This document shows positions 54,651 through 63,216 of a stretch of DNA of 64,000 nt, one piece after another (positions within the stretch are counted from its first letter, which is position 1; the number at the start of each line of letters is the position of its first letter). The stretch lies in assembly GCA_965277445.1 (NCBI GenBank), contig CBDICY010000013.1, positions 1,922,001 to 1,986,000 on the forward strand. The letters are read 5' to 3'. Source of the DNA: JAFMDF01 sp965277445 (GTDB lineage Bacteria > Bacteroidota > Bacteroidia > Chitinophagales > Saprospiraceae). Under the pieces are notes generated by a model. It was not told the origin of the DNA. It worked only from the letters and a program-made list of their open reading frames with translations, and made no database searches. Position numbers and translations under genes: made by a program.

Positions 54651-54745
54651 TTTGACGCTGAAGGACGCTGACTATTATGACTTTTTTATGTTTTATCGTA
54701 GAACATAATAATTCATAACTTCAAACAGCGTCTTTCAGCGTCAAA
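54651..54745. repeat. Inverted repeat TTTGACGCTGAAGGACGCTGA at convergent junction
   Basis: TTTGACGCTGAAGGACGCTG (54651-54670) is mirrored by CAGCGTCTTTCAGCGTCAAA (54726-54745) with one mismatch. It ends the exonuclease and prolyl oligopeptidase transcripts from both sides. Confidence 0.75.
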
Positions 54746-54761
54746 GAGAAAATTTCATCTT

Positions 54762-56918
54762 CTAATTCAACACATCTTCCTTAAATTCAGGTGTAACGCC
54801 CATATTCTCCCAAACAAAAGCATACATATCTGCTGCCAGTTCCATTCTTTGTTTAGTCGAAACACTACCATGTCCAGCATTGGTCTGAATCCGAATCATT
54901 ACTGGATTATCTCCTTCATGACTTTCTTGTAATTGTGCCGCAAACTTAAAAGAATGCGAAGGAACCACTCTGTCATCATGGTCAGCCGTAGTGACCATCG
55001 TAGCAGGATAAGATACACCATCTTTTAAAGCATGAACAGGAGAATAAGCTCTCAAATATTCAAACATTTCTGGCGAATCTTCTGCTGTTCCATAATCCGC
55101 AGCCCATCCAGCACCAGCCGTAAAAGTATGGTATCGTAACATATCCATTACCCCCACCGCAGGTAAAGCCACTTTTGCTAAATCAGGTCGCTGTGCCATG
55201 GTTGCACCGACTAATAAACCACCATTAGACCCACCAGCAATCGCTAAATAATCACTAGAAGTATACTTATTGTCAATCAAATATTCCCCTGCTGCAATGA
55301 AATCATCAAAGACATTTTGTTTATTCATTTTTGTACCCGCCAAATGCCATTTTTCACCGTATTCCCCACCACCTCTTAAGTTAGGTTGGGCATAAATACC
55401 ACCTTGTTCTAACCAAGCAATTCTAGTCGCACTAAACCTTGGGGTCAAACTAATATTAAACCCTCCATAGGCATACATATACGTTGGATTTTTACCATCC
55501 ATTTTAATGCCTTTTTTATGAGTAATAAACATGGGGACTTTTGTGCCATCTTTACTCTTATAGAAAATCTGCTTGGTTTCATAATCTTCTGGATTAAACT
55601 TTGCATTCGATTTTTTATATAAAGTTGATGCTCCACTAGCAATATCGTATTTGAAAATAGTACTCGGATAAGTAAAAGAAGTGAAAGAATAATATAAATC
55701 TTTAGCTTCGTCTTTTGCACCAAATCCACCAGCAGAACCAATGCCAGGGAGTGACACTTCTCGTTCTAATTTACCACTTCTATCAAATTGCTTGATAGCC
55801 GTTTTAGCATCCACTAAATAATTGGCAAAAAACTTTCCGCCACCCGTGCCCACTCGCAAAACATTTTCTGATTCAGGAATCACATCTTTCCAATTTTCTT
55901 GTGTAGGCTTATTAAAATCAACACTTACTAAACGATAATTCGGTGCGCCAATGTTGGTATATAAATAAAATTTTGATCCCACATTATCCGTATAATTAGC
56001 GGTGGCTAAATAATCTTCTTGGAATAAGACAAAGTCGCTATTAGGTTTGCTTAAATCTTTGATATACAGTCTATTGCCAGATGTATTTTGTGCAGCAGAA
56101 ACAACTAAATATTGTTCATCATTGGTGATACCACCACCAACATATCGGTTAGGTTGCTTTTCTCCACCAAAAATCAATTGGTCGCTACTTTGCGGTGTCC
56201 CTAATTTATGATAATATAATTTATGATGCTGCGTCTTTCCAGATAAGACACTCCCATCTTTAGGTTTATCATAGCTACTATAATAAAAACCATCATTGCC
56301 TTTCCAAGAAATGCCACTAAATTTGATGTCTACTAAAGTATCTTCTAATACCTTTTTAGAAGCCACATCCATAATAATCGCCTTTCGCCAATCGGAACCA
56401 CCTTCTGTAATCATATGTGCCGATAAAGTACCATCTTTAGTGAAAATAATACCTCGTAAAGCAGTCGTTCCGTCCGCAGAAAATTTATTAGGATTTAGGA
56501 AAATTTCTGGTGCACCATCTACTTCGTCAACCTTTGTTCGATAAACAATGCTATGATCTTGTAATCCATCATTTTTATAAAAATATTCATAAACGCCTTC
56601 TTTAAAAGGGGCAGAAATCTTTTCATAATCGTTTAATTTTTCAATGCGACTTTGTAATTCTGCCTTAAAAGGAATATTTTTTAAATACCCAAAAGTAACG
56701 TCATTCTGGGCTTTGACCCATTCGCCAGTTTCTTCTGAACGGTCGTCTTCTAACCAACGATAAGGATCAGGAACTTCGACGCCATGATAGGTATCCACAT
56801 GGTCAACTTTTTGAGTCGTAGGATATTGAATAGGTGCTTTAGGCGTTGTTGTTTTTTCTGACTGACAGGCAATTGCCAAGATGCCAACCATTGCTAAAAA
56901 AAAGGAGATTTTTTTCAT
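54762..56918 (-). CDS. S9A prolyl oligopeptidase lipoprotein
   Basis: 718 residues. A lipobox signal (VGILAIAC) anchors it. The propeller region (residues about 70-440) follows a conserved start VEVPDPYRWLED. The hydrolase domain carries the nucleophile Ser in AGGSNGGLL (near 560), Asp in ADHDDRVVPSHSFK (near 645) and His in NAGHGSVS (near 684). It cleaves peptides after proline in the periplasm or at the cell surface. It ends rightward of an inverted repeat and is followed by DUF3047 on the same strand upstream, separated by another repeat, so it is probably independently transcribed. Confidence 0.93.
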   Translation of the reverse strand: MKKISFFLAMVGILAIACQSEKTTTPKAPIQYPTTQKVDHVDTYHGVEVPDPYRWLEDDRSEETGEWVKAQNDVTFGYLKNIPFKAELQSRIEKLNDYEKISAPFKEGVYEYFYKNDGLQDHSIVYRTKVDEVDGAPEIFLNPNKFSADGTTALRGIIFTKDGTLSAHMITEGGSDWRKAIIMDVASKKVLEDTLVDIKFSGISWKGNDGFYYSSYDKPKDGSVLSGKTQHHKLYYHKLGTPQSSDQLIFGGEKQPNRYVGGGITNDEQYLVVSAAQNTSGNRLYIKDLSKPNSDFVLFQEDYLATANYTDNVGSKFYLYTNIGAPNYRLVSVDFNKPTQENWKDVIPESENVLRVGTGGGKFFANYLVDAKTAIKQFDRSGKLEREVSLPGIGSAGGFGAKDEAKDLYYSFTSFTYPSTIFKYDIASGASTLYKKSNAKFNPEDYETKQIFYKSKDGTKVPMFITHKKGIKMDGKNPTYMYAYGGFNISLTPRFSATRIAWLEQGGIYAQPNLRGGGEYGEKWHLAGTKMNKQNVFDDFIAAGEYLIDNKYTSSDYLAIAGGSNGGLLVGATMAQRPDLAKVALPAVGVMDMLRYHTFTAGAGWAADYGTAEDSPEMFEYLRAYSPVHALKDGVSYPATMVTTADHDDRVVPSHSFKFAAQLQESHEGDNPVMIRIQTNAGHGSVSTKQRMELAADMYAFVWENMGVTPEFKEDVLN

Positions 56919-56988
56919 GACTTTGTTTTAAATGAATTAGTGAGCAGCTAAATTACAAAAAGGTGGGATATATAGAACTTAATTTGAA

Positions 56989-57078
56989 TGAAGATATGAG
57001 GTAATGAGGCAAATAAGTTGATGAGATTTATGAGTTTAGACTCATTAACTCATAAATCTCATAAACTCATCTTCTTAC
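56989..57078. repeat. GATGAG inverted repeat family, copy 3
   Basis: AAGTTGATGAGATTTATGAG on the left is mirrored by CTCATAAATCTCATAAACTC on the right, with several ATGAG/CTCAT steps. It resembles the element at 6145-6244. It lies after the DUF3047 gene and before the prolyl oligopeptidase gene, both on the minus strand. Confidence 0.75.
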
Positions 57079-57082
57079 AGTT

Positions 57083-57760
57083 TTAGTTTTTTGAAAAATA
57101 AATAGCATCATAATCTGCTGCTGATAAAGTTTGCGTATTATCAGAATCGGTCATAACCACAATCGCATAAACCACTTTAGAATCGACTGCCGACAAGTTA
57201 TAAAACTGTTTATAATCTGCTAAAACATTTACTTTTTCCGTTTGCCATTTTCCTTTAGGTGCTGCGCCACTTTGCACGATTTTGACATCACATTGGGCAG
57301 GCCAAAAGGCAAAAGGACTTTCCGTAATGCTATTTTTTTCCAAGGTCGTAGACCAAGAATACTTAATGGTTTTTGGGAAAAATCGACTCGTATTTAAAAT
57401 GATCGCAACGGAAGCCGCTGCATCACAATATTTTTTGACACTTTCATTTCCATTTTCTGGTAAATGATTGGCTCGCCATTTCCAATTCAAATAAGGATAT
57501 TTTACTAAATCAACTTCGATTTTTTTGACAATTAAATTATCAGAATTGATGGATTTTGCAGATAGGAATTGGTTGTTGTTTTCAGTTTTGATTTGGTAGA
57601 TGTCTTTGAAATTTTGGTGCCTGCCTTTCCAGTTTTCTTCTAGTTTAGTATTGAAATTATCTACTATATAATTTTCATTTTGAATTGGTTGGCTATCATT
57701 GATTTGGCTTAATAAAATAGTAAAAAGAAAAGAAATGAGCATTAGTGTTTTTTTAGGCAA
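57083..57760 (-). CDS. DUF3047 secreted protein
   Basis: 225 residues with a signal peptide. A single DUF3047 domain covers about 35-220: VDNFNTKLEENWKGR, then LVKYPYLNWKWRANHLPENGNE, DAAASVAIILNTSRF and KIKYSWSTTLEK-like, ending VYAIVVMTDSDNT. The fold is a beta-sandwich of carbohydrate-binding appearance; function is unknown. The gene diverges from the giant DUF6807/dehydrogenase gene with a 180-base spacer, so shared control is possible. Confidence 0.78.
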   Translation of the reverse strand: MPKKTLMLISFLFTILLSQINDSQPIQNENYIVDNFNTKLEENWKGRHQNFKDIYQIKTENNNQFLSAKSINSDNLIVKKIEVDLVKYPYLNWKWRANHLPENGNESVKKYCDAAASVAIILNTSRFFPKTIKYSWSTTLEKNSITESPFAFWPAQCDVKIVQSGAAPKGKWQTEKVNVLADYKQFYNLSAVDSKVVYAIVVMTDSDNTQTLSAADYDAIYFSKN

Positions 57761-57939
57761 ATATAGATGATTGTTTTTGTAAAGGATTTTAATTGTTGAG
57801 TTTTGCTTTTAATTGGTCAGTTATTCTTTAACTTGAGAAGGTTCATTCAATTATTTTCCTTGAATTCCTTCAAATTTCCTATCTTCCCTCCCACAATACG
57901 AAAACCACCCTAAGTCAATTAGGAAAAATAATAATTAAA

Positions 57940-60900
57940 ATGAATACACGATTCCCAATCCTTGTATTTTGTCTATGTTTATTTGCTTGTCAATCAGTTG
58001 AAAAAGAGCAGGAAACGGTAATGGAAGCTTCAACAAAAACCTTCACGATAAAGAAAGAAAAGGACCAACTACAAATTCTCCAAGTTGGTAATGATAAAGT
58101 TGTATTAACCCAAAGTGCGAAAGAAAATCACCGTCCTTATTTGCATCCTATTATGGCACCCCATTCAGATGCAGAATTAACCCAATACAGTCCAGGACAT
58201 CACAAACATCAAACAGGTTTGTATTGGGGATTTACACGTGTTAATGGTTCAGGGGCAGATGAAGCAACGCTTAAAAAATGGTTTTATAATAGAGAGAAAC
58301 CCGCTGATATTCAAGCGCAAATTGGTCGAGACTTTTTCCATCATCCAGCAGATGGATATTGGAAAAGAGTCGGGATGAATGTCTTGATTGACGAAGGCGA
58401 AAAAGTAAAATGGCAAACAATATATAATATGCTAGATGCGGCAGGTGCGCCTATCTTAAAAGAAACCCAGACTTGGAGTTTTTCTGCTAGTGCCGATAAA
58501 CATTTTATTGAATTGGAGTGGAAAGGGGAAGCGATTGAAGACATTACCATCAATCAATTTGATTATGGTGGCTTATTTTTAAGAATGCCTTGGCATAAAG
58601 GGATTAAAGGAGAAGCAGTCAATGCCGCACGGCAACGGAATGAAAAAGCAGAAGGTCAACGAGCCATGTGGGTAGATGTAGGAATGGAAGTCGAAGGTTT
58701 AGCTGAATGGGGACATGTTGCCATTTTTGACCATCCTGATAATGCAGGATTTCCAAATCATTGGCGAGTCGATGGTCAATTAGGCGTAGGGCCAATTCGG
58801 GCTAAAATGGGCGATTGGCATATTAAAAAAGGCGAGTCGGAAACAATTCGACATCAATTAGTCGCATATAGTGGCAAACATAGCGATGTAGAAATGAATG
58901 AATTATGGGCCAATTATGTCGGTGACCACGGGATGTATAATACGGCATCCCTTTGGGGAATTGCTCAAAAAGAGGGGAGAGAAGCGGAGTTTTTAACCCC
59001 AGAAGAAGCAGTTGAAAACATGACGATTAAGGAAGGCTATAAAGTGAATGCCTTTGCTGCGGAACCAATGCTTACCCAACCAATGGCTTTTTGTTGGGAT
59101 GATAAAGGGCGGATGTGGATTGCTGAAAATAGAGATTATGAATCTAGACAACATGGTTTTGCGAATGACGGCAATAGTCGAATTTTAATTTTAGAAGATA
59201 CAGATAAAGACGGAGTTGCCGATAAAAAGACGGTTTTTTTAGAAAATATTCCTTTTCCAGCAGCGATTGCCGTTGGTTTTGATGGCTTGTTTTTAGGTGC
59301 GCCACCCAACTTACTTTTTGTACCAGATAAAAATGGAGATGATAAAGCGGAAGCAGAAAATATAGAAGTACTTTTAACAGGTTGGGGCATTCGAGATAGA
59401 CATGAAACGATTAATAGTTTGCATTGGGGACCAGATGGTTGGCTGTACGGTTTAGAAGGTTTTGCTACGCCGTCCAAAATTAGAAAACCAAAAGGTAAAG
59501 GCAAAATTTATCGGCATAATGACGCCTTTCCAGAGGATTTACTAGAGGCAGAAGGTGTGGATATAAACGGAGGGGTTTGGCGTTGGCATCCGACTAAAAA
59601 ACGCTTTGAAGTGGTAGCCCATGGTTTTAGTAATCCTTGGGGTATTGATTATGATGCGAAGGGGCAATTGTTTATTTCGGCTTGTGTGATTCCTCATTTA
59701 TTCCATATTATTCCTGGTGGTATTTATCATCGCCAAGGTGGGCGGCATTTTAATCCCTATGTTTATGAAGATATTCAGACGATTGTAGATCATCGACATC
59801 GGTCGGCACATGGTGGCGCAAGGGTCTATTTATCAGATGCTTTTCCAGCAGACCAACGTGGACGGATTTTTATGGCAAATATCCACGAACATGCTGTTTT
59901 ATCGGATGTTTTAACGCCCAATGGTTCGGGATTTACAGCAAGTCATGGCGAGGATTTTATGTTAGCTAATAATGCAGCTTGGATTGGTTTTAGTATGGAA
60001 ATTGGCCCAGAAGGTGGTTTATATGTATTGGATTGGCATGATGGCGATATTTGTGGAAATAGTGTTTTACACAAAGAAACAGGGCGAGTTTTTCGCATCA
60101 TGCCCGAAACATCTTTAGCAGAAAATTGGGAAGGAAGATATGCCGATTTAAATACGATGTCAGATGTGCAATTGGTTGATTTACAAAAGAGTAAAAGTGA
60201 TTGGCATGCTAAAAGAGCGAGAGTGATTTTGCAAAACAGAGCGGCTAAAAATGCTTTAACTGTCGAAGGGAAAATACAATTGGTAAATTTATTTGCCAAT
60301 GAAAAAGACGACGATATTCGTCTGCGTGCCTTATGGACAAAGCATATTACCCAACAACTACCAACCAAAGAACTATTAACGCTTTTAAAAGACAACGACC
60401 CTTATGTGCGAGCTTGGGCAGTTCAATTTTTGGTAGAAGATAATAATGCATCTGCTGAAGCGATTGAGCAACTAGCAGTAATGGCAAAAAGGGATAACTC
60501 GCCTGTCGTACGGTTATATTTAGCAGGAGCAATGCAACGCATGGAAATGGGCAATCGCTGGGGAATTGCCGAAGGTTTGGTACAACAAAGTACGGATGTA
60601 ACAGACCCAAATATTCCTTTGATGATTTGGTTTGCTATTGAGCCGTTGGTGATGAAAAATCCTACAAAAGCATTGGCTTTAGCTAGTAAAAGTCAATTAG
60701 CTAGCATTACGCATAAAATTGCTCGGCGTTTGGTTGATGGGAATAAAATAGAGCAATTAATAACCGTTTTAGGGCAAAAAACAGCAGCACAAGGAAATTT
60801 ATTAGAAGGAATGCTGGCAGGTTTGGAAGGTCGAACCGATTTAAAAGAACCTTCGGAATGGGCTGCCATTTATAATAGCTTAGATGCTAAACTAGAGCCA

Positions 60901-61851
60901 ATTGGTTTACAAATAGCTCAACAATTTGGTAGTGCGGAAGCAGCCAAACAAATGATGGCAACCTTAAAAGATAATGCTACTACTATAGACGCTAGAAAAA
61001 ATGCACTCATTAGCATGGCAGCCAATCAACGAAAAGAATTAATTGATGAATTACCAATCCTATTAGAAAATAAAGACTTACAAATTGAAGCTATTCGAGC
61101 CGTGGCTGCTTTTGAAAAAAAGGAATTAGGTCAATTATTACTAGAAAAGTATAGCGAATATGATTTATTAGCCCAAAAGGAAGTGGTGCAAACTATGGCA
61201 TCCCGACCAACTTACGGTTGGCAATTGGCTTATGCCTTAAAAGATGGGAAGTTTGCCAAAAAAGATATTCCTGCCTATACCGCTTTGCAATTAAAAAGAG
61301 TTGTTGGTAATGGTTTTGTAGAAATTTGGGGACCAATAGATGAAGTGTCTTCTGATAAACAAGCCGATTTTGCCAAATATCAACGAATGCTAAGGGATGA
61401 AGTGGTTGCCAATGGCAATCCAAAACATGGTCGCTTTGTCTACCAACGAACTTGCTGGTCTTGTCATAAAATGTACGGCGAAGGCGCAAATGTGGGGCCA
61501 GATTTAACGGGGTCTAATCGAGCTAATTTAAATTATCTATTAAGCAATATTATAGACCCGAGCGGAGAAATTCAAGATGATTATAAAGCGGTCGTTTTTA
61601 CCACCCAAGATGGTCGAACTTATACAGGAAATATTACGGCAGAAAACGACCGTCAATTGACTTTAAGAACCGTTGGGCAAGAAGCACTTTTATTAAACAA
61701 ATCGGATATTCAATCACAGGAACAAACCCCTAATTCTTTGATGCCAGAAGGTTTGTTGAATACTTTGACAGAGAAAGAAATTATTGATTTGGTGGCGTAT
61801 TTGCGGACGACGGAGCAGGTGGAGGTGGATGACAGGGAATTGGAGGATTGA
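57940..61851 (+). CDS. DUF6807 + PVC-type dehydrogenase + HEAT + cytochrome c fusion lipoprotein
   Basis: 1303 residues. Lipobox signal FCLCLFAC. Residues about 35-335 are a DUF6807 (PmoA-like) domain, HPIMAPHSDAELTQYSPGHHKHQTGL, with conserved His. Residues about 350-725 are a PVC-type membrane-bound dehydrogenase beta-propeller (PMAFCWDDKGRMWIAENRDYE; ERWGIDYD-like GFSNPWGIDYDAKG). Residues 730-1140 are HEAT-like repeats. The C-terminus is a c-type cytochrome: CWSCHKMYGEGANVGPDL near residue 1172, with Met ligand in SLMPEGLL near 1267. Such periplasmic proteins oxidise sugars and pass electrons to the respiratory chain. The DUF6807 fusion to the dehydrogenase is unusual. It diverges from DUF3047. 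Confidence 0.85.
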   Translation: MNTRFPILVFCLCLFACQSVEKEQETVMEASTKTFTIKKEKDQLQILQVGNDKVVLTQSAKENHRPYLHPIMAPHSDAELTQYSPGHHKHQTGLYWGFTRVNGSGADEATLKKWFYNREKPADIQAQIGRDFFHHPADGYWKRVGMNVLIDEGEKVKWQTIYNMLDAAGAPILKETQTWSFSASADKHFIELEWKGEAIEDITINQFDYGGLFLRMPWHKGIKGEAVNAARQRNEKAEGQRAMWVDVGMEVEGLAEWGHVAIFDHPDNAGFPNHWRVDGQLGVGPIRAKMGDWHIKKGESETIRHQLVAYSGKHSDVEMNELWANYVGDHGMYNTASLWGIAQKEGREAEFLTPEEAVENMTIKEGYKVNAFAAEPMLTQPMAFCWDDKGRMWIAENRDYESRQHGFANDGNSRILILEDTDKDGVADKKTVFLENIPFPAAIAVGFDGLFLGAPPNLLFVPDKNGDDKAEAENIEVLLTGWGIRDRHETINSLHWGPDGWLYGLEGFATPSKIRKPKGKGKIYRHNDAFPEDLLEAEGVDINGGVWRWHPTKKRFEVVAHGFSNPWGIDYDAKGQLFISACVIPHLFHIIPGGIYHRQGGRHFNPYVYEDIQTIVDHRHRSAHGGARVYLSDAFPADQRGRIFMANIHEHAVLSDVLTPNGSGFTASHGEDFMLANNAAWIGFSMEIGPEGGLYVLDWHDGDICGNSVLHKETGRVFRIMPETSLAENWEGRYADLNTMSDVQLVDLQKSKSDWHAKRARVILQNRAAKNALTVEGKIQLVNLFANEKDDDIRLRALWTKHITQQLPTKELLTLLKDNDPYVRAWAVQFLVEDNNASAEAIEQLAVMAKRDNSPVVRLYLAGAMQRMEMGNRWGIAEGLVQQSTDVTDPNIPLMIWFAIEPLVMKNPTKALALASKSQLASITHKIARRLVDGNKIEQLITVLGQKTAAQGNLLEGMLAGLEGRTDLKEPSEWAAIYNSLDAKLEPIGLQIAQQFGSAEAAKQMMATLKDNATTIDARKNALISMAANQRKELIDELPILLENKDLQIEAIRAVAAFEKKELGQLLLEKYSEYDLLAQKEVVQTMASRPTYGWQLAYALKDGKFAKKDIPAYTALQLKRVVGNGFVEIWGPIDEVSSDKQADFAKYQRMLRDEVVANGNPKHGRFVYQRTCWSCHKMYGEGANVGPDLTGSNRANLNYLLSNIIDPSGEIQDDYKAVVFTTQDGRTYTGNITAENDRQLTLRTVGQEALLLNKSDIQSQEQTPNSLMPEGLLNTLTEKEIIDLVAYLRTTEQVEVDDRELED

Positions 61852-61874
61852 TTGAAGATTGGCGGGAAAAAATC

Positions 61875-61912
61875 ATAAATCATAGTTCATAAATCTTACA
61901 TCATAAATCTGT
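61875..61912. repeat. tcataaatc phrase repeats
   Basis: AAATCATAAATCATAG and ATCATAAATCTGTC follow each other. The same 'atcataaatc' phrase forms the stem at 30426-30469. Confidence 0.4.
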
Positions 61913-61957
61913 CACGCTTTACTTAGTAATGATATAAAAATAAAATGTACAAGTTTT

Positions 61958-62031
61958 CATCCGTGGAAGTTATCCGTGGAAAATTAAATCATGTTTGATT
62001 CCCACGGATAATTTCCACGGATGTTTTTTTT
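61958..62031 (+). terminator. Hairpin terminator with duplicated ATCCGTGGA motif
   Basis: CATCCGTGGAAGTTATCCGTGG (61958 on) pairs with CCACGGATAATTTCCACGGATG (62002-62023), a stem of about 20 bp with one mismatch, followed by TTTTTTTT. It closes the giant fusion gene and lies in the convergent junction with the C-N hydrolase gene. Confidence 0.85.
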
Positions 62032-62119
62032 CCTAAATAAGTTTACTGTAGTTGTACACCTTATTTATTTTCATGGATGATTTAAGATTGTCAAATCACA
62101 ATAAGTGCTCAAAGCTAAT

Positions 62120-63052
62120 TTATTTCATCCAAACAGGCTTAATACTCGGCTGATGACTTTTACCAATAATATCTCTATACAAATCTGGTCGTCGTGCATT
62201 TTTGTACCTAAACCCGCCTGCCAATGGAATTTTATCTTTAGTTATTGTCGCAATAGTAATGGCATCATCAAAAGACTTAATTTCTGATAGTACTTCTCCA
62301 TAAGGGTCAAGAATCATGGAGTTGCCATTCTTTAAATGTTCCCCATCATAACCGATAGGATTTGTAAAAGCATAATAAACCGCATTGTCATAAGCTCTTG
62401 CAGGCAACCAACGCATTAACCATCTTCTCCCTTTGGGACCATCAAATTCTAATCGAAGGGAAACGGGATCTATTGCTCTATTTTGCCAATATTTGTCATC
62501 CACATAATCTCTACCAGGCATGGCAGAAGGTGTACATCCCGTTACATGTGGGGCAAAAATTAATTCTGCTCCTAATAGGGAAGTAGCTCTCACATTTTCT
62601 ATGATGTTATTATCATAACAAATTAAGATGCCACATTTCCAGCCAAGTAAATCAAATACCACATATTCCTCACCAGCCGACATATAAGAACTAATGAATG
62701 GGTGTAATTTTCGGAATTTAGCAACTACTTTTCCTTCGTGAACACATAGGTAGGTATTAAAGATTTTGTCGTTGTCTTTTTCAACTAAACCAGCGAGGAT
62801 AGGCATATTATATTTCTGAGAAATTTCAATCAGTCGTTTTGTACTCGCTCCAATTGGAACATTTTCTGCCAAAGCAGTTATTTCTGCTAAATTTAAATCC
62901 TTTGTAAAGGTATAGGCGGTGATAGACATTTCATGAAAACTAATCAAATCTGCTCCTGCTGACTTCGCTTTTTGAGTTAATTGCTCAATTACAGTTAAAT
63001 TATAGGCTTTGTCTCCATCTTTAGGCTCAAATTGTGCAACTGCTATTTTCAT
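62120..63052 (-). CDS. Carbon-nitrogen hydrolase (nitrilase superfamily)
   Basis: 310 residues with no signal peptide, cytoplasmic. The catalytic Glu, Lys and Cys are seen in DLISFHEMSITAY (near residue 41), KFRKLHPFISSY (near 116) and GILICYDNNIIENVR (near 146), each with typical surroundings. The family hydrolyses amides, nitriles or carbamoyl groups; the substrate is not predictable, but the extended loop between the Lys and Cys resembles the beta-alanine synthase/N-carbamoyl-putrescine subgroup less than the unclassified bacterial amidases. A promoter faces it at 63093-63120. It is monocistronic. Confidence 0.88.
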   Translation of the reverse strand: MKIAVAQFEPKDGDKAYNLTVIEQLTQKAKSAGADLISFHEMSITAYTFTKDLNLAEITALAENVPIGASTKRLIEISQKYNMPILAGLVEKDNDKIFNTYLCVHEGKVVAKFRKLHPFISSYMSAGEEYVVFDLLGWKCGILICYDNNIIENVRATSLLGAELIFAPHVTGCTPSAMPGRDYVDDKYWQNRAIDPVSLRLEFDGPKGRRWLMRWLPARAYDNAVYYAFTNPIGYDGEHLKNGNSMILDPYGEVLSEIKSFDDAITIATITKDKIPLAGGFRYKNARRPDLYRDIIGKSHQPSIKPVWMK

Positions 63053-63092
63053 CCATCTTATATTTTAGTTTTTAACGAATATTAGCTCGTTA

Positions 63093-63120
63093 CAAATGTA
63101 CTATATCTATCTTTCTCAAA
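63093..63120 (-). promoter_or_regulatory. Promoter of the C-N hydrolase gene
   Basis: The minus strand reads TTTG (63120-63117), a 16-base spacer and TACATTTG (63100-63093), a good match to the Bacteroidota promoter, 41 bases before the start at 63052. Confidence 0.6.
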
Positions 63121-63216
63121 TGGAATTAATAAATATTTAAATACAGGTATCAAAAGTTTCTATAAAGTTGTCAATTTTCCTATATTTCCTTTTCAAATTG
63201 AAAAACCTTTTTAGAA

